Shown one piece after another: positions 9,538 to 19,062 of a DNA stretch of 64,000 bases. The stretch comes from Phycisphaerales bacterium AB-hyl4 (GTDB lineage: Bacteria > Planctomycetota > Phycisphaerae > Phycisphaerales > Phycisphaeraceae). The translations under genes were made by a program, and so were the position numbers. The notes beneath the pieces were generated by a model. The model ran no database searches. It saw only the letters and a list, made by a program, of their open reading frames with translations, and had not been told where the DNA came from. The DNA is taken from NCBI GenBank assembly GCA_041821185.1, contig JBGUBD010000014.1, positions 26,339-90,338 on the forward strand. The letters are read 5' to 3'. The stretch's first letter is position 1. The number at the start of each line of letters is the position of its first letter.

Positions 9538-9560
9538 TATTTTCCCCACGGAGCAAAACG

Positions 9561-11075
9561 ATGCGACGACAGATATTGCAACGGGTCGGCGTGCTGGCGG
9601 TTCTGCTGACCAGTGTCACAGCGGCTTTTGCCAGCGATCGTCACGATCCGCAAGCCGCGGCCGCGCTGCTTGAGCAATATGCCGATCCGTCGACGGTGTT
9701 CATCGGCCGGATCACGATCTCTGAAATTGACATTCCCGCGTTGAAGGAAGAGATCCGCCGAACAGTCGAGGCCAGCGGCCTCAATGAACGCGAACAGTCG
9801 CTGTTGCTTGGTGGTCTTCCGTCGGAACCGATGCGCGAGGCGGCTGCGGCCTGGTTCGAGGCGCTGGCGGCGGAAGGCGGGAATGAGATTTACGTGCTGC
9901 TTTCGCTGACGGACTTTTTCGTGAACATGGAGCCGTCCTTCTTCGTGATCGTGCCCACTGCCGAAGAAGTCGATGCGACGCGCGTGCGCCGGCTGCTGTT
10001 CAGTGGCGATGTGCATGGTCGGGAAGTCGCGGATGAGCAAGTCAGGCACCCACTATTGCCCGGCTGGACGACGGAGGTTTTTGATGATGCGGTGGTCCTC
10101 GCGATGGGATCGGCGCTTACCCGCCTGCGCGAACAGTCCGGCCATGCCTTGCCGAACCTGGCCGAGGCACTGGCGGCGGTGGAGAATTGGGCGGTGCAAC
10201 TGCTGATCGTGCCGACAGGAGACACGCGACGGGTGATGCGGGAGCTGATGCCGGCCATGCCCGACGGCACGCGCCCGGGGGCGATCGTGGATCGCGGCAT
10301 GCAGTGGCTGGCGATGGGGCTGAACCTGCCGCCGGAGCCGGCGCTGCGATTGCGTGTGCAAGGTGAGGATGCCGAAGCGGCGCGAGACTTGGCGGATCTG
10401 ATTGCGCAGGTGCAGCCGTTGCTGGAACGCGAAGTCGAGCGCGAGGCGCCCGCGATGGTGGGGCCGCTGTCGGCATTGCTGGAACAACTCGAGCCAACGG
10501 TGGAGGGCCGACAGTTACGGGTGGAGCCGGATGCGGAAGCGTTTCGGGAGGCTGCAACGACCAGCGCAGGTGTGTTCCTGCAGGTGCGGCTGGAGGCCGT
10601 GCGGATGCAGTCCCGCACCCAGTTGCGAGGGCTGCACCAGGCCTCGGTCATGTGGGCCCAGGGGCAGCAGCCACGCGAGGGTGAGCAGCGCCGACCGATG
10701 GCGTCGGATCCGGGCAAGCTGCTGTTGGGGAATTACTTCACAGCGGAATGGGTCCTGCATCCGCTTGCGGACATGCGTGTCCCGTCTGATTTCAACGCGT
10801 GGCCGGATGAAAGGCGGCGGCAATGGGTGAACGAGCATGCCTCGTACGTACTGATCCCGGGCCTGGTGGAGGATCTTGACGGCAATCGCGTCGCCGGCTT
10901 TGAGAAGCCGGAGGTTACCGACGCTCGCCACATCGCTGTGGTGTTCAACGACAACCATGTGCGCGACGTGCCCCTCGACGAGGCGCGGGCGTTGATCGAG
11001 GAGCAGACCGGCATGACGCTGGAGGAACTGGCCGAGCAGCAGGCACGCGCCGGCGTGGACGAAACCGACGAATAG
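9561..11075 (+). CDS. Exported protein of unknown function
   Basis: 504 residues from the ATG at 9561, preceded by GGAG with a 7-base spacer; an upstream ATG at 9534 overlaps the previous stop as ATGA and would add nine residues. A signal peptide (MRRQILQRVGVLAVLL, ending near AAFAS) is followed by a soluble alpha/beta body with no motif I can name. Segments such as FFVIVPTAEEVDATRVRRLL and ALRLRVQGEDAEAARDLADL suggest repeated ferredoxin-like units. It is the last gene of the sigma-led group. Confidence 0.6.
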   Translation: MRRQILQRVGVLAVLLTSVTAAFASDRHDPQAAAALLEQYADPSTVFIGRITISEIDIPALKEEIRRTVEASGLNEREQSLLLGGLPSEPMREAAAAWFEALAAEGGNEIYVLLSLTDFFVNMEPSFFVIVPTAEEVDATRVRRLLFSGDVHGREVADEQVRHPLLPGWTTEVFDDAVVLAMGSALTRLREQSGHALPNLAEALAAVENWAVQLLIVPTGDTRRVMRELMPAMPDGTRPGAIVDRGMQWLAMGLNLPPEPALRLRVQGEDAEAARDLADLIAQVQPLLEREVEREAPAMVGPLSALLEQLEPTVEGRQLRVEPDAEAFREAATTSAGVFLQVRLEAVRMQSRTQLRGLHQASVMWAQGQQPREGEQRRPMASDPGKLLLGNYFTAEWVLHPLADMRVPSDFNAWPDERRRQWVNEHASYVLIPGLVEDLDGNRVAGFEKPEVTDARHIAVVFNDNHVRDVPLDEARALIEEQTGMTLEELAEQQARAGVDETDE

Positions 11076-11303
11076 CGCATTGGTCGGTGTTCAGCCGTTT
11101 CGATTAACACGACCGGGCTACTCAATCAGGCATATGTATCCGCTTGGGTATGGGTATTGGCGCACAGGAATCTGCCGGTACACTTTCTGATTCAGTCGAT
11201 CTTCCGTTCATACCGGCGCGGCCGCCAAGAAGCCTGTCGGTGTCCGCGCCTGCGCGCGTTGTGCAACAACAAAGCGTTCTCGTCCTCATCAGAGGAAAGT
11301 GCC
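11076..11303. other. Intergenic space before the ABC operon
   Basis: About 230 bp between the sigma-led group and the ABC operon. An upstream extension of the ABC frame is open through here but lacks a ribosome site and has no ABC-like sequence. I see no repeat or RNA gene. Confidence 0.4.
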
Positions 11304-12287
11304 ATGCCCCAGATCGTGGTCGAAAACCTGCGCAAATCTTTCCATATCGCTCAGCGGCGGCCGGGCATCATGGGGGCCTTGGCGAGCGTGGTCCGTCGGC
11401 GGCATCGTACGGTGCACGCCCTCGATGGCGTGAACTTTATAATCGACCGTGGGGAACTGGTGGGCTACATCGGTCCCAACGGGGCGGGCAAAAGCACCAC
11501 GGTCAAGATTCTTTCGGGCATCCTCGTGCCCACGGCCGGCCGATGTGAAATCGAAGGCCGAGTGCCGTGGCGCGAACGCGTGGCGCATGTACGCGACATC
11601 GGCGTCGTGTTCGGCCAGCGAACGCAGTTGTGGTGGGACTTGCCGGTGATCGAGTCGTTCGAACTGCTGCGCGACATTTACCGGGTGCCGCACACGAGCT
11701 ATCGTCGTACGCGGGAGGAACTGGTGGCGACGCTCGATCTGGCGCCGCTGCTGGATGTGCCGGTGCGGCAGTTGAGCCTGGGGCAGCGGATGCGGTGCGA
11801 TCTGGCGGCGGCGTTGCTGCATGAGCCAAGCATCCTGTTTCTGGATGAGCCGACGATCGGCCTGGATGCGGCGAGCAAGCTGGCAGTGCGTGCGTTCATC
11901 AAGCAGATCAACACGCGGCGCGGCGTGACGGTGATCCTGACCACACACGACATGGACGACATTGAGGCGTTGTGCAGTCGGGTGATGGTCATCGGCAACG
12001 GCAGCGTACTGTGCGACGGCACGCTGGCGGACCTTCGCAGGCAGGTCACGCGCGAGCGGCACCTGATCGTGGATCTTGCCGAGGCCGACGGCTGGCGAGG
12101 CGAGCCAGGCTGGGGCCAGCTGATCGAGCACGCAAGTGGACGCGTTCGGCTCGCTTTTGATCCCGACACGCTGTCCCCGGCCGAGCTGATTGCGCAGGTG
12201 ACAGCGACGCACGCGGTGCGCGATCTGTTCGTGGAAAATCCGCCCATTGAACAGGTCGTCACCCGGCTTTACGAAGGCGGTGCGTAA
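11304..12287 (+). CDS. ABC exporter ATP-binding subunit (ABC-2 class)
   Basis: 327 residues from the ATG at 11304, with AGAGGAAAG upstream. Walker A GPNGAGKST at 57-65, a Q-loop region with GVVFGQRTQLWWDLP, signature LSLGQRMRCD, Walker B SILFLDEPTIGLD and the H-loop LTTHDMDDIE. The GQRTQLWWDLP block is characteristic of the ATPases that pair with ABC2_membrane_6 (formerly DUF990) permeases, and two such permeases follow. It powers export of an unknown substrate. It overlaps the next gene by one base. Confidence 0.9.
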   Translation: MPQIVVENLRKSFHIAQRRPGIMGALASVVRRRHRTVHALDGVNFIIDRGELVGYIGPNGAGKSTTVKILSGILVPTAGRCEIEGRVPWRERVAHVRDIGVVFGQRTQLWWDLPVIESFELLRDIYRVPHTSYRRTREELVATLDLAPLLDVPVRQLSLGQRMRCDLAAALLHEPSILFLDEPTIGLDAASKLAVRAFIKQINTRRGVTVILTTHDMDDIEALCSRVMVIGNGSVLCDGTLADLRRQVTRERHLIVDLAEADGWRGEPGWGQLIEHASGRVRLAFDPDTLSPAELIAQVTATHAVRDLFVENPPIEQVVTRLYEGGA

Positions 12288-13105
12288 TGATGCGAGCGTA
12301 CCGGGCGGTGCTGACCCTGCGTTTTCGCGAAGTGCTGCAGTACCGGGCGGCGGCGTGGGCCGGTGTGTTCACGCAGGTGGTGTTCGGCTTCATCATCCTG
12401 ATGGTGCTCAAGGCGTTTTATGCATCCAGCGAAGCAGAGCCGCCGCTGGGTGTGGGGCAATTGCTGGCGTATGTCTGGCTGGGGCAGGCATTGTTCTCAC
12501 TCATGCCGTGGAACGTGGATCGCGAGGTGCAGGCGATGATCCGCAGTGGGGCGGTGGCATACGAACTGGCGCGGCCGATGGACACGTACACGCTGTGGTT
12601 CTGCCGCACGACGGGCTGGCGGCTGGCGGCGGTGTCGTTGCGGGCGTTGCCGTTGCTGGTGATCGTGGCGGGTGTGTTTCCGCTGGTGGGCATGCATGAA
12701 TGGGCGCTGCCGGGGCCGGCGTCGTGGCTGGCGTTGGGCGCGTTCGTGGCGGCGATGGTGGTGGCAATCCTGCTAGCGGTAACGATCACAATGCTGATGC
12801 ATGTGGTCATGCTCTGGACGCTGGATGCCGAGGGGATCACCCGAATCGCCCCGGCCATCGTGATGCTGGGCGCGGGCATGATCATTCCGTTGCCGCTGTT
12901 TCCCGATGCGGTGCAGCCGCTGCTGATGGCGCTGCCGTTTCGGGGTCTGCTTGACGTGCCGGTGCGGCTGTACAGCGGGCATATTCCGGTGAGCGAAGCG
13001 GCGGCCCATCTCGCGCTGGGGTTGGCGTGGGTGGTTGGCTTGGTCGCGCTCGGACGATGGATGATGACCCGCGGGCTGCGGCAAATCGCGGTGCAAGGGG
13101 GCTGA
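12287..13105 (+). CDS. ABC-2 type permease (ABC2_membrane_6-like), subunit 1
   Basis: 272 residues with about six membrane segments (for example WAGVFTQVVFGFIILMVLK, VSLRALPLLVIVAGVFPLV, MVVAILLAVTITMLMHVVML, LALGLAWVVGLVALGRWMM). The N-terminal R-A-Y-R-A-V-L-T-L-R-F-R-E-x-L-Q-Y-R-A stretch is typical of this permease family. The start at 12287 shares a base with the previous stop; an ATG at 12290 is the next codon. Forms the membrane channel with the next gene. Confidence 0.85.
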   Translation: MMRAYRAVLTLRFREVLQYRAAAWAGVFTQVVFGFIILMVLKAFYASSEAEPPLGVGQLLAYVWLGQALFSLMPWNVDREVQAMIRSGAVAYELARPMDTYTLWFCRTTGWRLAAVSLRALPLLVIVAGVFPLVGMHEWALPGPASWLALGAFVAAMVVAILLAVTITMLMHVVMLWTLDAEGITRIAPAIVMLGAGMIIPLPLFPDAVQPLLMALPFRGLLDVPVRLYSGHIPVSEAAAHLALGLAWVVGLVALGRWMMTRGLRQIAVQGG

Positions 13106-13106
13106 C

Positions 13107-13910
13107 GTGATCAACGGCTTACAGCTTTACATTCGCCTGCTGGGCACGTCGGTTCGCTCACAGCTTCAATATCGCGCCAGCTTCCTGCTGGCGGCGAGCG
13201 GACAGTTTCTCGCCACTGGCGTGGAGTTTTTGGGCATCTGGGCCTTGTTCGCCCGCTTCGATCAGCTTCAGGGCTGGCGGCTGGCGGAGGTGGCGCTGTT
13301 CTATGGCACGCTGAGCGTGGCCTTCGCGATCGGCGACGCGCTGGGCACGGGGTATGACCGCATGGGGGCGATGGTGCGTAGCGGCGACTTCGACCGTGTA
13401 CTCGTGCGCCCGCGTTCAACCGTGCTCCAGATCATGGGCATCGAACTGGCCATGCGCCGCGTGGGTCGACTGCTGCAGGGCCTGATCGTGCTCTGTGCGG
13501 CCGTCTACGTGCTCGACATTACATGGACGCCCGCAACCGTCGCCCTTCTGCTGCTGACGATCGTCGGTGGCGTTTGCCTGTTCCTGGGCCTGTTCGTCCT
13601 TCAGGGCACGCTGACCTTCTGGACCGTCGAATCCGTGGAGGCGGTCAACGCCTTCAGTTACGGCGGTGTGACGGCCGGGCAGTACCCGATCACGATCTAC
13701 GCCGACTGGTTCCGGCAGTTTTTCACCTTCATCGTGCCCCTGGCATGCGTGAGCTACCTGCCGCTGACCCTTGTGCTCGACAAGGAAGACATCCTCGGCG
13801 TGCCCCCAGTTCTGCGAGCATCAGCACCCTTGGTCGGTGTCAGCTTTCTGTGGCTCGCGCTGAGCATTTGGCAAGTGGGCGTGCGACGGTATAAATCGAC
13901 AGGGAACTGA
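13107..13910 (+). CDS. ABC-2 type permease (ABC2_membrane_6-like), subunit 2
   Basis: 267 residues, GTG start at 13107 after CAAGGGGGC, one base past the previous stop codon. About six membrane segments; SQLQYRASFLLAASGQFLATGVEFLGIWALFARF near the start and VTAGQYPITIYADWFRQFF in the second half are typical of the DUF990-type permease (strings here are family landmarks, not full domains). With 11304-13105 it completes a three-gene exporter. Substrate not evident from context. Confidence 0.85.
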   Translation: MINGLQLYIRLLGTSVRSQLQYRASFLLAASGQFLATGVEFLGIWALFARFDQLQGWRLAEVALFYGTLSVAFAIGDALGTGYDRMGAMVRSGDFDRVLVRPRSTVLQIMGIELAMRRVGRLLQGLIVLCAAVYVLDITWTPATVALLLLTIVGGVCLFLGLFVLQGTLTFWTVESVEAVNAFSYGGVTAGQYPITIYADWFRQFFTFIVPLACVSYLPLTLVLDKEDILGVPPVLRASAPLVGVSFLWLALSIWQVGVRRYKSTGN

Positions 13911-14039
13911 GGCACGTGTTTTTGAGGCTGGTCTGCGAGCGACATACAACAGGCAGTTACAGACCGATGACTGTCTGGCGCGTCGCCGAAATCGGTCATC
14001 CGCGATATGCTTATCGCATCACGTGCAGAGGGATGCTTC

Positions 14040-15005
14040 ATGCAATTGCAGGCACTGTCGGTCGTGGCTCCATGGGGTCACTACATCGCTGAGGGACGTA
14101 AGCGTGTCGAGGTCCGCTCGTGGCGCCCGGGCGCGACGCCGATACGCAACCTGCTGATCGTTGAAAATGATCGCCGTCTGACCGAGCCTGGCGATACGGA
14201 CCCGGCCGGGCGTGCGGTGGCAGTGGTGGATGTCGCCGACGTGCATTCGTGGCGACCGGATGAAGCCGAGGCGGCTTGTTCGACTTGGGAGCCTGGCTGG
14301 TGGGCGTGGACGATCGAGCACGTTCGGCCGATTGCGGCGCCGCTTCCCATGCTCGCGGCGCGAAAACTGTACAGGGTGGACGTGGATGAAAATGTTGTAT
14401 CGAAGCACCTGAACAGGGCAGATGGTGAACCGTACGCATCTCCCACGGCGATGACGCAGAATGATGCCGACGCGGTTGTGCTCGTGCCTTATGACCCCAA
14501 CTGGCCGACAATGTTCATGGAGATGGCGAACTCGTTACGACACCGCTTCGGCGACACGATTGATCGCATCGAACACGTCGGCAGCACTGCGATCCCAGGC
14601 ATGAGCGCCAAGCCGGTGGTGGATATGCTCGTTGCCATCCAAACATTTGAGCAGGCAAAGCAACTGATCGTTCCAGCTCTGGTTGGTGAAGGCTGGGACT
14701 ACTGGTGGCGTGATGATCGCCCGCCGGGACACATGATGCTCATCAAGCGCGATGCGAGAACCGGGGTGCGAACACATCATGTGCACATGGCGCCGTTGAA
14801 GCAGGCGGCGCTCTGGCAGCGAGTAACGTTTCGCGACTACCTGATCGCCCACCCGGCCGAAGCACGCCGGTATGAGCAACTCAAGCGTGAACTGGTGATG
14901 TGTCTGGCCGAGGATCGCGAAGCCTACACCACGGGCAAGGGGCAGTACGTTCGGGCCGCAACTGCGCGGGCCGTGCAATGGGCGGAGGCGACTGGTCGCA
15001 CTTGA
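14040..15005 (+). CDS. ASCH-domain / GrpB-domain fusion protein
   Basis: 321 residues from the ATG at 14040, with AGAGGGA upstream; an in-frame ATG at 14007 has no site. The first 130 residues form an ASCH-like domain (LQALSVVAPWGHYIAEGRK, VEVRSWRP, LLIVENDRR, VAVVDVADVHSW), a PUA-related fold thought to bind RNA or nucleotides. From about residue 145 the protein is GrpB/UPF0157, a nucleotidyltransferase-fold family (VLVPYDPNWPTMF, RIEHVGSTAIPGMSAKP, VVDMLVA, THHVHM). Fusion of the two is unusual; it suggests a nucleotide- or RNA-modifying role. No operon partner except the nucleotidyltransferase downstream. Confidence 0.8.
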   Translation: MQLQALSVVAPWGHYIAEGRKRVEVRSWRPGATPIRNLLIVENDRRLTEPGDTDPAGRAVAVVDVADVHSWRPDEAEAACSTWEPGWWAWTIEHVRPIAAPLPMLAARKLYRVDVDENVVSKHLNRADGEPYASPTAMTQNDADAVVLVPYDPNWPTMFMEMANSLRHRFGDTIDRIEHVGSTAIPGMSAKPVVDMLVAIQTFEQAKQLIVPALVGEGWDYWWRDDRPPGHMMLIKRDARTGVRTHHVHMAPLKQAALWQRVTFRDYLIAHPAEARRYEQLKRELVMCLAEDREAYTTGKGQYVRAATARAVQWAEATGRT

Positions 15006-15050
15006 TCGTCACGAAGTGGACGAGCGGTGGACGGCAGCGGGTGGTAAATC

Positions 15051-15716
15051 ATGGCGAAACCAATCCAACAACGCGACATCCATGCCTGGCAACCGCTGAG
15101 CGTGCCGGAGGTGGTGGCGGTGATGCGAGGTGCGACCGTGCCATGGTGGATCGCCGGCGGTTGGGCGATCGACCTGTACCTCGGTCGACAGACGCGGCCG
15201 CATGGCGATACTGACGTGCTGGTCCTGCGGCGGGACCAATTGGCCATTCAGCAGCATCTGTGTCGTTGGCATCTGTACAAGACCGGCCAACCCACGCCGT
15301 CAAGGCTGGCACCGTGGCCCGAGGGCGAGTTCCTCAAACGGGAAACGGGTATCAACGATATATGGATCAAGAACGAAGTGGGTAGGCCGTGGCGGCTGCA
15401 ATTGATGTTCATGGAAAGTGAAGGCGAGCGGTGGGTGTTCCGGCGTGATGAGCGCATCGGCGGCCGCATCGACGAACTTGGCTGGCAGACGAGCGAGGGT
15501 GTGCCGGTGCTGCGGCCGGAGATTCAGTTGCTGTACAAAGGGCGGCTGGCGGATCGGCGTCCCAAGGACGATGCCGACTTTGCGGCCGTGCTGCCGCATT
15601 TGGCTACGAGTCAGTGGACCTGGCTGGCGAAGGGGTTGAAGCAGCAGTTTGGCGATACCCATCCTTGGCTTGAGCGACTGTCGAAACAAACGTCCGGACC
15701 GTCAGAACCAGATTAG
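15051..15716 (+). CDS. Aminoglycoside-nucleotidyltransferase-like protein
   Basis: 221 residues. The core WWIAGGWAIDLYLGR followed by TRPHGDTDVLVLRRD is the nucleotidyltransferase motif (GG-W ... hDhDh) of the aminoglycoside 2''-adenylyltransferase-like family. The second part (LQLMFME, WVFRRDERI, LRPEIQLLYKGR) also fits. Family members transfer AMP to small molecules, but many chromosomal homologues are not resistance genes; substrate unknown. The last four bases overlap the convergent gene's stop. Confidence 0.75.
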   Translation: MAKPIQQRDIHAWQPLSVPEVVAVMRGATVPWWIAGGWAIDLYLGRQTRPHGDTDVLVLRRDQLAIQQHLCRWHLYKTGQPTPSRLAPWPEGEFLKRETGINDIWIKNEVGRPWRLQLMFMESEGERWVFRRDERIGGRIDELGWQTSEGVPVLRPEIQLLYKGRLADRRPKDDADFAAVLPHLATSQWTWLAKGLKQQFGDTHPWLERLSKQTSGPSEPD

Positions 15717-16849
15717 CGTCCAGACTTGAGCAGCCGCGAAGCCAACGTCGGCAGCAGCGCGGGCAGCGACGCCTCCCGTCGAGCGAGGGGCATAAGCAGG
15801 TTACGCCAGCCCTCTGTCGCAGGTTCGACGCATGTCAGGCCGTAGTCATCGTGCTCATGACGAATCTGCCGTTGGGCGGTCTCGGACCCATCCACCTGCT
15901 CGATATACAATATCGTGGCAACCCGCACCATGATTTCATCCAACAGGAGCGGCCAAGGCGGCGTATGCGTGGCCAGGTATCCCTTCAGCGTGAGTTGATC
16001 TCGCAACGGTTGAAGGCGTGCTGCGAAGTCGGGGCACTGGCTGGAGGCATCGGCCCAGAGCGTATGGGCGAACTCATGAAAGATGATGTGGCCGGTATGG
16101 CCCAGATGCAGACGAAAACGAAGCGCGACCTCTTCGTTCTCCGCGACATTCGGCGGTCCCAGGCAGCAGTAGGCGGTGCTCGCGTCACCCGGGCCGAAGG
16201 CGGTGGTCGCGGGGGCTTCGGGCACCGGGATAAGTCGAAGGGGTGTGCCCGTCCTGCCGAAGATCGAGGTGATGCTCTCCGGGATTCGCCGATGCTTGAG
16301 CACCGCTCGGCAATCGTTGACGACCAGTGCCCATTCCGACGCCTGCTTTCGCCACAGGCCCGGCAAGTCGGTCGCCAGCACGAAATCGTAGAGCCGGTCG
16401 AGGTAACGATCCGCCAGCATGTGCTGGAGCGTCTGGGCTCGCAAGTGTCCGGCCGTTCCACCGCGAGCGACCGTCACTTCATATGCCGATTGATTCACCG
16501 CCCATCGGCCTTCTTCCTGGCTCAAAATCGCCGCAAGGAGAAAGTAGGTACTGAAGTCGCCCACGGATTCGTACTGCGCCCGCGTCAAGCGCACGAAGGG
16601 GTGATCTTCATGCATGGCCAGAAGGGCTCGCACCTGCTGCCGGATCGGATGCTCTCGCCATCGCCGACCATCCGCGCCGCGAGCGTTGACGTCCACCCAA
16701 GGCGTCAGAAGGAGAATCGCCGCGATCGCACGAAAGCGGTCGTCGACAGTCACGTCGACCTTCATAGGCGGTGCGTCGCTGTGAGGGCTGCGCAACCGGG
16801 CGTCCTCGGCACGCTCCGTCCGCGGGTTGGTGTGTTTGTCCGTGCTCAT
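15713..16849 (-). CDS. Putative zinc metallopeptidase (DUF4932-like)
   Basis: 378 residues from the ATG at 16849, which has AGGGG close upstream; the frame stays open to 16915. A gluzincin-like signature HEFAH lies at residues 258-262 (GHIIFHEFAHTLW), with a conserved downstream acidic helix LLDEIMVRVATILYIE that could supply the third ligand. The N-terminal half contains VDVTVDDRFRAIAAILLL and a conserved helical domain like DUF4932 proteins. No signal peptide. Predicted protease; substrate unknown. The gene is convergent with and overlaps the nucleotidyltransferase gene by 4 bp. Confidence 0.65.
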   Translation of the reverse strand: MSTDKHTNPRTERAEDARLRSPHSDAPPMKVDVTVDDRFRAIAAILLLTPWVDVNARGADGRRWREHPIRQQVRALLAMHEDHPFVRLTRAQYESVGDFSTYFLLAAILSQEEGRWAVNQSAYEVTVARGGTAGHLRAQTLQHMLADRYLDRLYDFVLATDLPGLWRKQASEWALVVNDCRAVLKHRRIPESITSIFGRTGTPLRLIPVPEAPATTAFGPGDASTAYCCLGPPNVAENEEVALRFRLHLGHTGHIIFHEFAHTLWADASSQCPDFAARLQPLRDQLTLKGYLATHTPPWPLLLDEIMVRVATILYIEQVDGSETAQRQIRHEHDDYGLTCVEPATEGWRNLLMPLARREASLPALLPTLASRLLKSGR

Positions 16850-16964
16850 ACAACCCCTGCGTCTCGGTGTTGCACAGTTCGTTTCGATAATGACGCCCAT
16901 CGTGACGACAATCAAGCGAAATGATCGGCCGGTGGCGTTAGACCGTATGGCGGCGAGGGCTCAT

Positions 16965-19049
16965 CTACCGCACACTGTCGGCAAGCCAGTCACGATAGGC
17001 GGTGACGGCAGAATGATCCCGTTCGTGCGTAATGCCCACGTTCGCGTGGCGGTCAAGGGCGTCGATGGTGGTGGATTCGCTGATCAGCAGCACCCCGCCG
17101 CCGACCAGGCCGACCGTGAGGGTGGCCATCGCCAGCCAGGGCAATGCCGAGCGCACAAGCGTACGGCGGTACATCGCCGTTCGCTTGCGCAACTGGCTCA
17201 GCCGAACCACGCCCAGCAGTGCCCATGTGGCGGTGAGTACCAGGGCCGCGATCATGGGCGTCAGCGGCGACGAATTGCCGTGCCGTGTTGAGAGAACAGG
17301 AATATCGAACATCAGCACGCCCAGGCCGATCACGCACACAACCGTGACAGCATGCCACCATTTGGATAACGCTGCGACCGGCAGCCCCTGCCTCGCCATG
17401 GCCCGTCGCACCAACATAGCGCCGATCAGCACCACGCCAAGCGCCGCGAGCAAGCCTGCCGCGCTGGCCGCTGCGATAGTCGGGACGTCCATCATCCAGA
17501 ACCGGACAGCGTAAAACCCAACCATCACCGCAAGGACAACTCCGGCAGCGACGGCGATCTCCAACATGTTCGGCCATACCAGCCGCGGCCGTTCGCTGCC
17601 GTCGCGGTGACGCAGCAGCGAGACTATCGACGCCAGCGCGGCGCATGCGGTAACCGCCAGCAACATCCACAAGCCAGTCAACAACGCCACCTGAGACAGC
17701 CACACGCGTTCCGCTCGATCGATCCACACCGCCCCGGTCTGGTCCTGCCGGTTCATTCGCATCAGGTGAAGCGGGCTGGACAGGGGCGGCAAATCCACAT
17801 GCAGTGTCTCGCGGAAGCGGGTGTGTTCATGCAGCAGGGCGTCATACACGGCCTGAACGTCGGCAGCTTCATCATCCAGACCGGCCTCCTCCAGCACATG
17901 CACCTCGGCGCTTAAGCCCAGGGCGGCGATCGACGAACCAGTGAGCACGATGGTCAGCAGGCCGGCATCCTCCACCATGCGAACGCCAACGTGCTGAACG
18001 TGAGAGAGAAGCGATCGCGCTTCGTCGACCCGGCCTTCTTCGCCGAGTTGCCTCGCATAGGCGGCCACGTATCGGGCTGTGAAGCGTGAGCGTGCGGAAT
18101 ACTGGATCCCGCCGCGCAAGGCCGCGCTGGCGAAGATGCTTTGCCGCAGCATGTATTCGTTCGCCGAACGCGACGCAGGCAGCAACGCCATCTGTCGGCC
18201 GACGAGGTCCACCCCATGCGTGCGAAGGTAAGCAGATTGACTCGCCGCCACGAACGCTGCAACCACCGCTTCCATGGCTTCGCGATCATCCAGTTCCAAC
18301 TGCATCTCGCCGTCACGTTGATTCAGTACACCGGCCCGGTACACCAGCAGGCTCGCCTTCAGCAGGTCGTACAACCCGTTGTCAGGCTCAAGCTGCTTGC
18401 CGCGCTCCAACGTGTCCAGCAGAGCCTGCGTGTCTGCTTCACCCCGGGCCAGCGCGTCCGAGTCGAGCGAGCCGATCCAGGTCAAGGCATATCGAGCGTG
18501 CACCGCCGGGTCATCGGGGTAGGCTTCGACCATCGCCGCGGCACTTTCGAGTGCGCTTTGCGCCTCTGGATCGCCGAGCACCAGTCGCCGTTCCCGCTCG
18601 TCGAGGTGACGGAGTAACGCGTGATCGTCGATCGCCACCGGCTGAGCGGCGCCGTCCACGCCGGCGACGCCGGGTTCCATCTGCCATGCCATCAAAGCCT
18701 GCAACTGCCGAGCATCCCGCTGCTCCAGGCGATGCTGCATCGGGATCAACGCCACCGCCAACAGCACCGCCGGTACGAGCACCACCCGGGCCGTCCAACG
18801 CAGCCAGAACCGCAGGCGGATGCGGCCGCGGTTGGCCCGCCAGAGCTGATCGGCGAGATCCTGCTCATCGCCCAGCGCCCGCATCGCCTGCGCCTCGGCC
18901 CGCTCCACCGGCTCGCCCGCGTCGATGTACTCGGCGGTCGACGCGTCCAGGTGGGACGTCAGTTCCTCCGCCACGTCCCGCCGCAGGTCCGGGTCCATCC
19001 GCAGCCGATGCGTCACACGCTCCGCCAGTTCATGCAGTCTTGTCGACAT
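16965..19049 (-). CDS. HAAS-type membrane protein, partner of PadR
   Basis: 694 residues. The first 75 residues form a HAAS-like domain (TRLHELAERVTHRLRMDPDL, AEELTSHLDASTAEY, A-x-ALGDEQDLADQLWRA), the usual domain encoded next to PadR regulators and thought to signal to the membrane. A membrane segment follows (VVLVPAVLLAVALIP, near 90-105), then a 330-residue helical region with TPR-like features, then about six C-terminal membrane segments (LTGLWMLLAVTACAALASIV, VAAGVVLAVMVGFYAVRFWM, LLAALGVVLIGAMLVRRA and others). The ATG at 19049 has GGGGGTGAG upstream. It is 13 bp after the PadR gene, a clear operon. Confidence 0.75.
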   Translation of the reverse strand: MSTRLHELAERVTHRLRMDPDLRRDVAEELTSHLDASTAEYIDAGEPVERAEAQAMRALGDEQDLADQLWRANRGRIRLRFWLRWTARVVLVPAVLLAVALIPMQHRLEQRDARQLQALMAWQMEPGVAGVDGAAQPVAIDDHALLRHLDERERRLVLGDPEAQSALESAAAMVEAYPDDPAVHARYALTWIGSLDSDALARGEADTQALLDTLERGKQLEPDNGLYDLLKASLLVYRAGVLNQRDGEMQLELDDREAMEAVVAAFVAASQSAYLRTHGVDLVGRQMALLPASRSANEYMLRQSIFASAALRGGIQYSARSRFTARYVAAYARQLGEEGRVDEARSLLSHVQHVGVRMVEDAGLLTIVLTGSSIAALGLSAEVHVLEEAGLDDEAADVQAVYDALLHEHTRFRETLHVDLPPLSSPLHLMRMNRQDQTGAVWIDRAERVWLSQVALLTGLWMLLAVTACAALASIVSLLRHRDGSERPRLVWPNMLEIAVAAGVVLAVMVGFYAVRFWMMDVPTIAAASAAGLLAALGVVLIGAMLVRRAMARQGLPVAALSKWWHAVTVVCVIGLGVLMFDIPVLSTRHGNSSPLTPMIAALVLTATWALLGVVRLSQLRKRTAMYRRTLVRSALPWLAMATLTVGLVGGGVLLISESTTIDALDRHANVGITHERDHSAVTAYRDWLADSVR

Positions 19050-19062
19050 GACTCACCCCCGG

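Noticed and set aside
15051-15716. Antibiotic-resistance gene
   Set aside because: The nucleotidyltransferase core is clear, but the sequence gives no evidence for an aminoglycoside substrate, and the context is not a resistance island.
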